A stretch of 64,000 bases of DNA from Polyangiaceae bacterium (lineage in GTDB: Bacteria > Myxococcota_A > Polyangia > Polyangiales > Polyangiaceae), in assembly GCA_016712345.1 (NCBI GenBank), contig JADJRH010000011.1:4340001-4404000 (forward strand), read 5' to 3'. The translations under genes were made by a program, and so were the position numbers. Below the pieces are notes generated by a model. It had not been told where the DNA came from, did no database searches, and saw only the letters and a program-made list of their open reading frames with translations. Positions 1-9,187 of this stretch are shown here, piece after piece; the stretch's first letter is position 1, and each line of letters opens with the position of its first letter.

Positions 1-49
1 GTTTGCTAATCCTCCTGATGATTATCCTCAAACGCCGCGATCCGGTGTG

Positions 50-511
50 ATGTTTTACCGACGAAGACCCTTCCAAAACGCGGCGGCATTGGTCGTCGCA
101 CTGCTAACGGCCCCGCAAACAACCGCCGCATGGGCGCAAGATCCGCCGCCCGACGGTGGCTCGGGGGCGGTTCCACGCGGCGGCTCGGGGGCGGCTCCGC
201 AGAGTCCTCCGGCGAACCCGGCGCCGTCAACCGGTCAGGTCACGCTGCCGCGGCCGCTCACATTCGTTGATCCGGGTTATACAGACCAGGCGCGAGACGC
301 GGGCATTCAGGGCGTTGTTACCCTCCAACTTGACATTACCGTCGATGGGAAGGTGTCAAACGCGGTGGTCGTGGGTCCGCTCGATCCCGGACTTGACGCT
401 CTTGCGGTGGAGGCCGCAAAAAAACAAACTTCTCACCGGCGCGCAAAGCCGACGGGACAGCTTTCGCGGCGCGTATTCTTTACAAATATACCTTCTCCCT
501 CAAAACGGTAG
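50..511 (+). CDS. TonB C-terminal domain protein, N-terminal part of a frame-split TonB-dependent receptor
   Basis: This is a secreted N-terminal piece. The ATG at 50 follows a GTG at 47 and opens a signal peptide (about residues 1-29, ending in an AWAQ-like cleavage region). A Pro/Gly/Ser-rich spacer follows, then a TonB_C-like fold (PGYTDQARDAGIQGVVTLQL, DGKVSNAVVV, LDALAVEAA). The family pattern normally continues with an F-x-PA motif. Here that motif (NFSPARKADG) lies in another frame, reached by stepping back one base on the A-run at 418-424. From there the frame runs without a stop into the receptor at 574-2865. In the frame as read, the protein ends in a short unrelated tail. I infer a single ancestral gene of TonB_C plus receptor, a fusion layout I associate with myxobacteria. 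The split could be real, programmed or an assembly error. Confidence 0.7.
   Translation: MFYRRRPFQNAAALVVALLTAPQTTAAWAQDPPPDGGSGAVPRGGSGAAPQSPPANPAPSTGQVTLPRPLTFVDPGYTDQARDAGIQGVVTLQLDITVDGKVSNAVVVGPLDPGLDALAVEAAKKQTSHRRAKPTGQLSRRVFFTNIPSPSKR
418..424 (+). other. A7 slippery run at the frame change in the TonB/receptor gene
   Basis: Seven A residues are read as gcA AAA AAA in the upstream frame. A one-base backward slip gives ACA AAC TTC and continues TonB_C into the receptor. A_AAA_AAA is a classic heptamer for -1 ribosomal frameshifting and for RNA polymerase slippage. It is equally the kind of run where an assembly loses one A. I see no strong Shine-Dalgarno-like stimulator just upstream. 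Confidence 0.6.
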
Positions 512-573
512 AAACACCGCAGGGTCAAGAACAGGTACCCACCGCCAAAACGGTTGAAGGGTTCGGCGGTGTT

Positions 574-2865
574 GTGCTCGCGGCCGGCGGTGAAGTGTCG
601 CTTGCCGGCGCCAAAGTCAAAATTCGACCCGTCGGCGGCGGCACCGGTACAGAAGTGGTGACCGGTGAAAAAGGCTCCTTTTCGTTTGAGGGCCTGCCCC
701 CCGGTCAATATGAAATCACTGTTGACCTTGCCGGGTATGAACCGCTTGTCCTCACCGAAGAGATCATTTCCGGTGAGCGAACTGAAGTAAAATATCGCCT
801 CTCCACAAGAGCTGAAGGTGGGGTGATTGACGTTCAGGTTCGAGGTGCAAAACCTCCCCGCGAGGTCACCAAACGCACCGTCACCGCGCGTGAAATCAGC
901 CGCATTCCCGGCACCAACGGCGACGCGCTGCGGTCAATTCAAAATCTACCCGGCGTTGCGCGGCCCCCCGCCATCTTGGGCCTTCTCATTGTGCGCGGCT
1001 CTGCCCCACAAGACTCGCAGACATTTATCGACGGAACTCCCGTTCCACTTATCTACCACTTTGGCGGACTATCGAGCGTTGTCCCTACCGAAGTTCTCGA
1101 AAAAATCGATTTTTATCCCGGCAATTTCAGCTCGCAATACGGCCGCGTTATGGGCGGTATTGTCGATGTCGGCATTCGATCTCCCAAAGACGACGGCAAG
1201 CTTCACGGCCTCGTTCAGGTCGACTTAATTGACGCTCGCCTCCTTGTCGAAAAAACTTTCAAAATCGGCAATTATCCCCTCAAACTCATGGCGGCGGCGC
1301 GCCGGAGTTATTTTGATGCGTGGCTCGGTCCGGTGCTTTCAGCCGCCGGAGGCGGAGTTACCCAAGCCCCCGTCTACTACGATTATCAATTGGTGGCAGA
1401 AACCAATCCAACCCCCAACTCAAGCCTTCGTGCGAGCTTTTTCGGCTCCGACGATGCGCTTGAACTGCTCCTTGCCGATCCTGCCCCGGGTGAACCTGGA
1501 ATCAGCGGCAATGCCGGGCTTCATACCGCTTTTCAACGCGTTCAACTCAAGTATGAAAATCAATACTCGCAGGACGACAGCCTCTCCACTGTGGTCGCCT
1601 ACGGGCATGATGAACTCGGCTTTTCAATTGGCCCCCTTTATTTCAACCTCGACGTTGATACAATCACCGGAAGGCTTGAGTACACACACCGCTTCTCCGA
1701 CAGTATTCGGCTCAACACGGGGTTTGATGTGTACCGCGGCTTCTACGACGTGGCGTTCAGGTTGCCGCAGGGCCCCGCACCGGGTCAACCTCCCAACCAA
1801 CCGTTTTCCACTCAGCAAACCCGCAGCATCAGCCAAAGCGGTGAAGCGCTCTACCCATCCGCCTACCTTGAAATGGAGCTTTCTCCCCTGAAAGGGATGA
1901 AGCTCATTCCAGGTATCAGGGTAGACTATTACTCCATCAATGACTCGGTGGATATTTCACCCAGATTCGCAGGCCGGTACGACATTCGGCAAGGTTACCC
2001 GCGCACCACCATTAAGGGCGGCGTAGGCCTTTTCACTCAACCACCCGCGTTTCAAGAAGTAACACCGCCGCTGGGAGATCCAAGCCTGGTATCCAACCGC
2101 GCTATTCACTACGCGATCGGTGCTGAGCAGCAGCTCACAAAGCAAATCGAAGTGTCGGTCGAAGGTTTTTACAAGCAGCTCGACGGCCTGGTTCGAACAG
2201 GGATCGGCGCCACCACCGACGTTCGTGCCTTTTCAAATACGGGCACCGGCTCGGTTGTCGGAGCCGAAACTCTCCTCAAGTACAACCCGGACGATCGGTT
2301 CTTTGGTTGGCTTGCGTACACGTTGTCGAGAAGCGCCCGGGTAGACGGTCCGGGTCAACCCGAACGGCTCGCAAACTTCGACCAAACGCACATTCTCACA
2401 GTGCTCGGAAGTTACAAACTCGGCTGGGGGCTTGAATTCGGGGCTCGTTTCAGGCTCGTCAGCGGCAACCTGGTGACGCCCACCGTGTGTAACTCCCAAA
2501 ACAACCAGTCGCGCTTGTCGATATCGGCGCCCACAACGGCCGGCACTCCACCCAGTTACAACTGGGTACCCGTGTGTGACCCCAACCGCGTCAACGCGCT
2601 TCTGCACGCTCCGTCCGGTGCGTACACACAAATTCCGTTTGGCTCCGCGGCCAGCGAACGGCTGCCTCTGTTTCACCAACTTGACCTGCGGCTCGACAAA
2701 CGCTGGCAATTCAAAAGCTGGCAGTTCTCCGCGTATGTGGATGTTCAAAACGTGTACAACAACGCCAACAGCGAAGGTATCCAGTATAACTTTAACTTCA
2801 CCTCGCGGCAGTTCGTGAGCGGTCTACCCATCTTGCCGTCAATTGGTCTGCGCGGGGAGATGTGA
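574..2865 (+). CDS. TonB-dependent receptor with carboxypeptidase-regulatory domain
   Basis: This is an outer-membrane ligand-gated transporter. The open frame begins upstream of the first usable start (GTG 574), because the real N-terminus is probably encoded from 50 in another frame. Order: an Ig-like CarboxypepD_reg domain (nt about 590-810, GSFSFEGLPPGQYEITVDLAGY), a plug domain (nt about 850-1200, with RSIQNLPGVARPP, the VRGSAPQDSQTFIDGTPVP box and YPGNFSSQYGRVMGG), then a long beta barrel to the C-terminus. The barrel ends LRGEM rather than in the usual terminal Phe. The substrate cannot be read from the sequence; no siderophore or cobalamin genes lie nearby. The next gene is a lipoprotein starting two bases after the stop, so the two are probably co-transcribed. 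The receptor call is firm; the true start is not. Confidence 0.85.
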   Translation: MLAAGGEVSLAGAKVKIRPVGGGTGTEVVTGEKGSFSFEGLPPGQYEITVDLAGYEPLVLTEEIISGERTEVKYRLSTRAEGGVIDVQVRGAKPPREVTKRTVTAREISRIPGTNGDALRSIQNLPGVARPPAILGLLIVRGSAPQDSQTFIDGTPVPLIYHFGGLSSVVPTEVLEKIDFYPGNFSSQYGRVMGGIVDVGIRSPKDDGKLHGLVQVDLIDARLLVEKTFKIGNYPLKLMAAARRSYFDAWLGPVLSAAGGGVTQAPVYYDYQLVAETNPTPNSSLRASFFGSDDALELLLADPAPGEPGISGNAGLHTAFQRVQLKYENQYSQDDSLSTVVAYGHDELGFSIGPLYFNLDVDTITGRLEYTHRFSDSIRLNTGFDVYRGFYDVAFRLPQGPAPGQPPNQPFSTQQTRSISQSGEALYPSAYLEMELSPLKGMKLIPGIRVDYYSINDSVDISPRFAGRYDIRQGYPRTTIKGGVGLFTQPPAFQEVTPPLGDPSLVSNRAIHYAIGAEQQLTKQIEVSVEGFYKQLDGLVRTGIGATTDVRAFSNTGTGSVVGAETLLKYNPDDRFFGWLAYTLSRSARVDGPGQPERLANFDQTHILTVLGSYKLGWGLEFGARFRLVSGNLVTPTVCNSQNNQSRLSISAPTTAGTPPSYNWVPVCDPNRVNALLHAPSGAYTQIPFGSAASERLPLFHQLDLRLDKRWQFKSWQFSAYVDVQNVYNNANSEGIQYNFNFTSRQFVSGLPILPSIGLRGEM

Positions 2866-2867
2866 TC

Positions 2868-4004
2868 ATGAAATCGTACTTTCGCCGCGTCATTTTAGGC
2901 TCATTGGGTGCCGGAGCGCTGTTTGGTCCCGCCGTGTTTTCAGGTTGCGCTGTCAGTTTCAGCCCACCCGGCAAAGTGGACGCGTTGCGCGTTCTCGCTG
3001 TCACGGTAGACAAGCCGTATATTGAGCCGATCCCGGCCGAAGATTGCGCCGAAGACCCTGAAAAATGCACCGTCCACTTCAACATGGAGGTGTACGACGC
3101 TTACGGTGTCAACCAAACGGGCAGCGAACGCACGATCAACATCTTGTGGATCGGCGGCTGTTTCAACCCGGAGGGTGATCAATACTCCCTCTGCATCTTC
3201 CCGGCGCTCGACCTTTTTGACCAAGCCTCGGGAGCACTTCAAGAAGCGGTTGAAAACGGGACCACACCTGAATTTCCGCCCGGTCTACCCATCGGTTGGG
3301 GCAAACAGTTTTCGATCGTCGTACCCGACATTGTTTCGAGCCGCCCCAAGCCTTCTTTCGGGCCGCATTACGGTATTGGATACGTGTTTTTTCTGGCCTG
3401 CGCTGGCAAGTTTGGCATTAAAGAGGCCGACCCATCGGCCGCCGGCAACTTCCCCATCGGTTGTTTTGATATCGACACCGGAGAAGCCCTCGGTGCGGAA
3501 AGTTTCGTTCCGGGGTACACCCAAGTTTATTCGTTCTCCGATGGTAGGGTCAACAGTAACCCCCAGATTTTGGGGGTGACGCTCGATGATGAACCGATCA
3601 GCGAAGACCTCGACCAAATACCGGTTGTGCCCCCGTGTGACGTACTTTCCGAGGAGCGAAATCAAGCGGCGAGTTGTTCACGGGAAGATCCCTTTGTCGC
3701 GTGTACACCGTACGAAATTAAGGTGACGGTGCCCGAAGACGTGGGTGAAGTAAGCCCCGACCAAACCGGCGACGAAGGACAGCAACTCACCGAAACGGTA
3801 TGGGTCAACTATTATAGCGATCGGGGTGACTTCGACGGCGACATCAAACTCGTGAACGACCCGCAGACGGGATATTACGAAGACCACTTTGTGAAGTGGA
3901 TCCCACCTTCAGAACCGGGTCTCGCAACCATTTGGGCAACCGTTCGCGATTCGCGCGGCGGCTCAAATGTAGTGGTTCGGTACGTGCGGGTTGAAAATCC
4001 GTAG
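2868..4004 (+). CDS. Lipoprotein of unknown function, paired with the TonB-dependent receptor
   Basis: I do not recognise the family. The N-terminus (MKSYFRRVILGSLGAGAL) is a lipoprotein signal peptide with a lipobox ending VFSGC, so the mature protein should be tethered by lipid. The body is about 350 residues, acidic, with paired cysteines and several beta-rich stretches (HFNMEVYDAYGVNQTGSE, WATVRDSRGGSNVVVRYVRV). The C-terminal part resembles an Ig-like strand pattern. A GTG at 2862 overlaps the receptor stop; I prefer the ATG at 2868, which sits behind a GGGGAGA ribosome site. The tight spacing suggests it serves the receptor, for example as a surface or periplasmic binding partner. That role is inferred from position only. 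Confidence 0.7.
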   Translation: MKSYFRRVILGSLGAGALFGPAVFSGCAVSFSPPGKVDALRVLAVTVDKPYIEPIPAEDCAEDPEKCTVHFNMEVYDAYGVNQTGSERTINILWIGGCFNPEGDQYSLCIFPALDLFDQASGALQEAVENGTTPEFPPGLPIGWGKQFSIVVPDIVSSRPKPSFGPHYGIGYVFFLACAGKFGIKEADPSAAGNFPIGCFDIDTGEALGAESFVPGYTQVYSFSDGRVNSNPQILGVTLDDEPISEDLDQIPVVPPCDVLSEERNQAASCSREDPFVACTPYEIKVTVPEDVGEVSPDQTGDEGQQLTETVWVNYYSDRGDFDGDIKLVNDPQTGYYEDHFVKWIPPSEPGLATIWATVRDSRGGSNVVVRYVRVENP

Positions 4005-4038
4005 CGCTGGGTTCCCGCGGTTGATACGGTGACGCGAA

Positions 4039-6042
4039 GTGAGCGACCTCGCGCCCGGCCAGATCCTCGCCGATCGTTACCGGCTTGACCGCCGACTTGA
4101 CGAAGGGGGGATGAGCGTTGTCTGGGCGGGCGTGCAGCTTTCCACTTCAAAACCCGTCGCGCTGAAGCTCCTCAAAAGCGAAAGTTCCAAAGATGAAGCC
4201 ACGCGCCGCCGCATGATTCGCGAAGCGCGGGCCGCATGTGCGGTCGATCACAAGAACGTTGTCCAAATTCACGAAGTGCTGGAGTTGCCCGACGGTTCAC
4301 CCGTTCTTGTGATGGATCTCCTGACAGGGGAGAGCCTTCGAGAACGGCTTGTAAGGCGGCCTACCCTACCCCTTTCTGAAACGGCCACGCTTCTTATTCC
4401 CGTGGTTTCGGCCGTTGGTACAGCCCACGCTGTGGGAGTGGTTCACCGCGATCTCAAACCTGACAACATCTACTTGGCACAAGAAGACGGTACACTGGTC
4501 GTCAAAGTGCTCGACTTTGGCATTGCCAAACTGATGTCACCTGAAATTGGATCTTCCCAAATCAACGCGCTCACAAACACTGGCACGATGCTAGGCACGC
4601 CGTATTACATGGCGCCCGAACAAATTCTAGGAGAGTCGGTAGATCATCGCGCAGATATCTGGGCGCTGGGGGTGATCTTGTATGAATGCCTCACAGGGCA
4701 GCGCCCAACAGAAGCCGACAATGTTGGTAAGATTCTAAAAAAAGTCCTCACGAATGAAATTCAACCGCTGTCGGAACGAGCACCGGATCTGCCCAATGAG
4801 GTTACTCACCTTGTAGAGCGAATGTTGGCTCAAAATCCCAAAGATCGCCCTGAAAACATGCGGGAAGTGGGCGAGGTTTTGGAAAAGTTTTCAGGCGGTA
4901 TGTCCGTTGGAGTTTTCGGCTCACCAACGGTTTCGCCGGACGTTGATTCGAGTGAGCGAGCTTCGCGGCCGTCACAACCAAACCAATCACGAACCGTGGG
5001 CGCTTTGGCAGAAACGCTCATTGCCCCGCAGCCGGCTCGAAAAACAACGCCCGCTCCCGACAGCGCAGCTCGCACAATGGCTACGGGGGCAACTCTGCCT
5101 TCGCGGGTAGAAAGGGAAGAAGCGCCCGAAAAGCCCGCCCCAAAAAAGAGTTGGCTGGTTTTCCTGTTGGGTGCCCTTGTTGTGGCGGCGGCCGGCACGG
5201 GAGCTTATTTCGCCCGTGGAAAAACGCGTTCACCCTATCTACCCGCGTCGGCGAGTGTCGCCGTGGCCAATGGGCAGGCCTGCCCAAGCGGTATGGTGGC
5301 CATTGTCGGAGGCCCCTACCGGATGGGCTCCGACGATGGGAAGGACGATGAGCGCCCGGTCCACGATGTGACCATTGGACACTTCTGCCTCGACTCAACC
5401 GAGGTGACGGCCCATGCCTATTCAGACTGCGTTGCGCGGGGAGCCTGCCAAGCAGTTGAGAGCACGGTGAATTGGGCGCGGATCTCGGCGGAAACGCGCC
5501 AAAAAGAAAGCGTACACTGCACTTTTTATCAAACCGAGCAGGGCACTCTACCCATGAACTGCGTTTCTTGGCATTCAGCGGACGCGTATTGCAAGGCTCA
5601 GCAGAAGCGCCTTCCCACGGAGCAGGAGTGGGAATACGCCGCCGCGGGAGGGTCGGAAAGGCGGCGTTTCCCTTGGGGTTCGGCCGCGCCCGCAGGTGAC
5701 CTGACAAACGTATGTGACACTGCCTGCCTTCAGTTGTCGGGCGACACGAGTCAACCGATTTTTGAAGGTGACGACGGCGCGCCCACACTCGCGCCTGTGG
5801 GCCGTTATCCCAAGGGAGCGTCAAAGTTTGGTGTTCTCGACATGGCCGGCAATGTTTGGGAGTGGACAGCGAGCGCGTATTGCACCTACCCGGAACATGC
5901 CTGTGCAAGCGCTCACAAAGTTTTTCGCGGCGGCGGTTGGGGTGGGAAGTTTACCGCCAACTTGAGAACGTCGGCACGCATGTGGAGCGACCCTTCCCAC
6001 CGATACAACGACGTGGGCTTTCGATGTGCGAAGGACTTATAG
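4039..6042 (+). CDS. Ser/Thr protein kinase with C-terminal SUMF1/FGE-sulfatase domain
   Basis: This is a eukaryote-like membrane kinase. Visible kinase motifs: a Gly-rich loop (LDEGGMSVVWAG, about residues 20-31), invariant Lys in VALK (K43), HRDLKPDN with catalytic Asp at about 138, DFG at 159-161, and GTPYYMAPEQ in the activation segment. A low-complexity linker leads to one transmembrane segment (about 372-394, WLVFLLGALVVAAAGTGAYF). From about 415 to the end is a formylglycine-generating-enzyme-like fold (GGPYRMGSDDG, LPTEQEWEYAA, NVWEWT, FRGGGW, GFRCA). By analogy the kinase is cytoplasmic and the SUMF1 domain lies outside the inner membrane, perhaps as a sensor. The start is GTG 4039, 34 bases after the lipoprotein. 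The last 6 bases overlap the last 6 bases of the opposing kinase gene. Confidence 0.92.
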   Translation: MSDLAPGQILADRYRLDRRLDEGGMSVVWAGVQLSTSKPVALKLLKSESSKDEATRRRMIREARAACAVDHKNVVQIHEVLELPDGSPVLVMDLLTGESLRERLVRRPTLPLSETATLLIPVVSAVGTAHAVGVVHRDLKPDNIYLAQEDGTLVVKVLDFGIAKLMSPEIGSSQINALTNTGTMLGTPYYMAPEQILGESVDHRADIWALGVILYECLTGQRPTEADNVGKILKKVLTNEIQPLSERAPDLPNEVTHLVERMLAQNPKDRPENMREVGEVLEKFSGGMSVGVFGSPTVSPDVDSSERASRPSQPNQSRTVGALAETLIAPQPARKTTPAPDSAARTMATGATLPSRVEREEAPEKPAPKKSWLVFLLGALVVAAAGTGAYFARGKTRSPYLPASASVAVANGQACPSGMVAIVGGPYRMGSDDGKDDERPVHDVTIGHFCLDSTEVTAHAYSDCVARGACQAVESTVNWARISAETRQKESVHCTFYQTEQGTLPMNCVSWHSADAYCKAQQKRLPTEQEWEYAAAGGSERRRFPWGSAAPAGDLTNVCDTACLQLSGDTSQPIFEGDDGAPTLAPVGRYPKGASKFGVLDMAGNVWEWTASAYCTYPEHACASAHKVFRGGGWGGKFTANLRTSARMWSDPSHRYNDVGFRCAKDL

Positions 6043-8376
6043 ACCCTTTGCGCACCGAAAGCCGATGCCCGGCGCGCTCGCCGAGGGAACCTGGTGGTAG
6101 CGAAAAGCGGGGTTGAGCCAGAGAGGTACTCCCCCGTTCCACCCGCCGCCGCGAATAGCTTTTTTGGTGCCTTCCGCGGCACCTTTTGGGTTGGTCACCT
6201 CGTCCGGTTTGTACTCCTCAAACCAATCCGCGGTCCATTCCCAGACATTTCCAACGAAGTCGAAGGCGCCGTATTCTGTTTTACCCGCCGGGAAACTGCC
6301 CACGGGAGCGGTGCCGGCAAAGCCGTCATCGACGTCGTACATGGCGGGGGTAAGTTTTAAACCATGGGCCTTTTCCCAGGCATTGCACTCTTTGCCACAC
6401 GCATTCATGTGGCCTTCACGAACCGGATCGTCTCCCCAGGGAAACTTTCTACCGTCTCGGCTGCGCGCTGCAAGTTCCCATTCAGCCTCTGTGGGTAGGC
6501 GCTTTTGACTTACCCTGCAATATTCATCGGCCATGGGCCAAGTGACACAGTTGATGGGATGTTTTTCACGCCCCGGCTTACCAAAATTGCACATTTCTGT
6601 AAGCGCGTTTTTTGTTTTTTCGTGGTCGGCCTCGGTCACACTGTCCAGTTTGGGATAGTCAGGTACGGGTTGAGGACGTTTGCATTCTCCCTTGTCAGAA
6701 CACGCCTTGTACGCCTCCACTGTCACTTCGTAGGCGTCGATACAATAGGGGTTGAGGGTAACTTTGTGGGCGGGTTGCCAAAGCTTGAAGGTCGCCTCGT
6801 CTGAACCCATGTAAAACTTGCCGCCGGGCACAAACACCATCCCATCTGGACACGATGTTGGAGGTGCCGCGGGTGCACCGCTCGGCAGTTGAGGAGGCTG
6901 AGGGTTGGGGGTGGAAGCCGTAACGTCGGGTGAGTTGGGTGTGTCACCGGAGGCCACGGTTTTGCCCTTTCCAAGCAGTAAAAATGCACCAAACCCCGCG
7001 CCGGCCATGAGCGCCACAGCGAGCACCCCAACGCCGAGCGACGAGCGCGACTTGGGTAGACCGGTTTGAGGGCTGGCCGGGACCATGTACGAGCCCAAGT
7101 AAGGAGCGCTGTTTCCCCCGGTTTGGGGGTGACCCGGCATGGAGGGTTGATACGAGTTGGATGGGGAGGTGGGGACTTGTTGCGGCGTGGGAACACCGTG
7201 AATTTGCGGAGGCGTTGGGTAAGGGGTAGGCGCGCCGTAGACGGCCCCCATGTTTGACGGATGGGAAGGGGTTGGGTAGGCGCCGCTCACCTGACCCGTG
7301 ATGGGTTGGACGGCGGCGCCGCCCTGGGAAAACGCACCCGGGTAGCTGGGCGAACTTGACCGCGGCAGTGGGACACTTGGCTGAATACCCGGAGTGGACA
7401 TGCGTCCTGAAGGTGCTCCCGGTGCCGTCCAAGACCGATTTTCGCCGGCAGCTTGGAGAAGTGCCGACCAAAACTGGCCCATTGTTTTAAACCGGTTGTT
7501 TGGATCGACGGCGAGAGCTTGCAAAAAGACGCCTTCCACCGCGTCTGACACCATCACGCCGAGCGTTCGTGGAGACGGGCGCCGCATGGGATCGCGCGCG
7601 GCCATTCCAAACTGGAGAAAGTCGGAACCTTCCAGCGCGGGTTTTCCACCCCGAAGGATCTCCGTCAGGATGAGCGCCATCGCGAACACATCGGTCCATG
7701 GCCCCGTCGCCCCGTGGGACCGACTGAATTGTTCGGGCGCGCCGTAGTTTGGAGTAAACGCGCTGATCTCTGCGCGGGTGGCCACCGACGACGTTTGTTG
7801 AGCCGCGTGTTCGGCCATCACTTTGGCAATGCCAAAGTCGAGCACTTTTACAAATGGCGAGTCGCCGCGGGCGTCGCCGATGACAACGAGATTTCCGGGT
7901 TTGATGTCGCGATGAACAATCCCGCGGCTGTGGCAAATCTCGAATGCGTTGGCGGCGGTATCGAGAAGCGCGATGGTTTCAGAAAGGGTGCGTGCCGGAA
8001 GCTGAGCGCGCGCTTCTTCGTAGAGCACCAGATCGAGCGGCCTGCCATCGAGCCACTCCATCACGATGTACGGAATCCACTGTCCTTCACGCGTGCTGAG
8101 TTTTCCGATGTCGCGCGCCTGTACGATCGCCGCGGTGCGACTCGACAGCGAGGTCATCAGCTTGCCCTCTTGAATGAACGCGTCGAGAAGCTGGTCGCGC
8201 TGATCGACCGGCGCGCCCGCGAGAACTTTGAAGCACTTGAGCGCGACGGGCTCGCGCCAAATCAGGTGCTCGGCTTTGTACACAACGCTGAAGCCGCCTT
8301 CGTCGACAACGCGGTCAACCCGGTATTTCTCAGCGATGACGGTGCCGACGATCCCGAAAGTGTCCACTGCGGGCAT
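6037..8376 (-). CDS. Ser/Thr protein kinase with C-terminal SUMF1/FGE-sulfatase domain
   Basis: It has the same architecture as the converging kinase gene at 4039-6042. Kinase motifs: VDEGGFSVVYKA loop, Lys in VALK (about 47), HRDIKPGN (His about 155), DFG at about 180-182 and a YGAPEQ activation-loop end. HRDIKPGN carries Gly where many relatives have Glu or Asp; the metal-binding Asn is kept. A long Pro/Ser/Thr/Gln-rich linker (about residues 310-450) precedes a transmembrane stretch (GVGVLAVALMAGAGFGAFLL). The SUMF1-like domain follows (VPGGKFYMGSDE, RLPTEAEWELAA, GNVWEWTADWF, IRGGGWNGG, GIGFRCAKGL). Both proteins end in nearly the same residues, which suggests paralogues, but the kinase domains differ clearly. 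The stop codons of the two genes overlap tail to tail, so transcription through one would be antisense to the end of the other. Confidence 0.92.
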   Translation of the reverse strand: MPAVDTFGIVGTVIAEKYRVDRVVDEGGFSVVYKAEHLIWREPVALKCFKVLAGAPVDQRDQLLDAFIQEGKLMTSLSSRTAAIVQARDIGKLSTREGQWIPYIVMEWLDGRPLDLVLYEEARAQLPARTLSETIALLDTAANAFEICHSRGIVHRDIKPGNLVVIGDARGDSPFVKVLDFGIAKVMAEHAAQQTSSVATRAEISAFTPNYGAPEQFSRSHGATGPWTDVFAMALILTEILRGGKPALEGSDFLQFGMAARDPMRRPSPRTLGVMVSDAVEGVFLQALAVDPNNRFKTMGQFWSALLQAAGENRSWTAPGAPSGRMSTPGIQPSVPLPRSSSPSYPGAFSQGGAAVQPITGQVSGAYPTPSHPSNMGAVYGAPTPYPTPPQIHGVPTPQQVPTSPSNSYQPSMPGHPQTGGNSAPYLGSYMVPASPQTGLPKSRSSLGVGVLAVALMAGAGFGAFLLLGKGKTVASGDTPNSPDVTASTPNPQPPQLPSGAPAAPPTSCPDGMVFVPGGKFYMGSDEATFKLWQPAHKVTLNPYCIDAYEVTVEAYKACSDKGECKRPQPVPDYPKLDSVTEADHEKTKNALTEMCNFGKPGREKHPINCVTWPMADEYCRVSQKRLPTEAEWELAARSRDGRKFPWGDDPVREGHMNACGKECNAWEKAHGLKLTPAMYDVDDGFAGTAPVGSFPAGKTEYGAFDFVGNVWEWTADWFEEYKPDEVTNPKGAAEGTKKAIRGGGWNGGVPLWLNPAFRYHQVPSASAPGIGFRCAKGL

Positions 8377-8518
8377 GGGGCCTCAAAAACGAGGAAGCGA
8401 TAGTATCGGGAGAGCGCGGCGGATCGCAAAATACAACGCGCATCCTTCATTGGCCGGCTTTCAGATTCGGAGCGCTTCTCGTGCCGCCAAGCCTCGCGGA
8501 ACGAAGGGTTTTCTTTTT

Positions 8519-9187
8519 TTATACGCGGCCCCAAACCGCACCGAAAATCGCTCCCACAACGGCAAAAACAACCACCGGCAGACCGTGACCCACAACCACG
8601 TGCGACGCTGTGACAATGGGACAATGAGCGTGAATGGAGATCGCGCCGGCAAGGCCGCAGGCGGCACCAATGAGCGCTCCGCGAAGGCCAGGTGCATTCA
8701 GCAACGCGTGTCGCAGCACAAAGGTGGCACCCAGCACCGAAGGTACACCTGCAACAAGAACCATGGGTACACACCAACTCAGCGAAGCGATGCTGAGCGG
8801 CACTTCCGTGCCGTGAATCGGCAAAAAAGCGAGGGCGACAAACATGGTGGGCAAGGCCGCCAAACCCAAACGAACGACCGCCACACTCGCAGGAAATCCC
8901 GTTTTTTTGGGGCGAACCGCGAGCGCGAGGCCAAGCGGCATGGCCACTGTCCAGACGCCGAGCTGAACAAGCACCTGGGCGTTTAATAAATCGGGGCGCA
9001 GGCCAACCCACCCGACCACGGCGACGGCCCAACCAACGCCGAGTAAAGCTGCGAGCACACGCTGCGCGGCCACCTGTCGACGCGTGGGCGCTGCATTGGT
9101 GGGCATTGGAATATTGGGGAGCACACGCTCACCGATCTCCGCCGCGGGATCTGGAATATCGGCAAATTGCGGGGGCGGGGCGGTCAT
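8519..9187 (-). CDS. NrsF-type (DUF1109) membrane anti-sigma factor
   Basis: This is a predicted six-pass inner-membrane protein of 222 residues. Hydrophobic segments lie at about 44-62, 72-92, 100-122, 132-155, 165-188 and 195-217, after a Pro-rich cytoplasmic N-terminus. The C-terminal part (HAHCPIVTASHVVVGHG, then a final hydrophobic helix) fits DUF1109/NrsF, whose members hold ECF sigma factors at the membrane and release them under heavy-metal or redox stress through conserved cysteines. The ATG at 9187 overlaps the sigma-factor stop (ATGA), the usual sign of translational coupling between a sigma factor and its anti-sigma. Family assignment is by overall pattern, not a search. The Cys next to His in HCP fits the family. 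It is the last gene of the minus-strand run from bufA. Confidence 0.75.
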   Translation of the reverse strand: MTAPPPQFADIPDPAAEIGERVLPNIPMPTNAAPTRRQVAAQRVLAALLGVGWAVAVVGWVGLRPDLLNAQVLVQLGVWTVAMPLGLALAVRPKKTGFPASVAVVRLGLAALPTMFVALAFLPIHGTEVPLSIASLSWCVPMVLVAGVPSVLGATFVLRHALLNAPGLRGALIGAACGLAGAISIHAHCPIVTASHVVVGHGLPVVVFAVVGAIFGAVWGRV

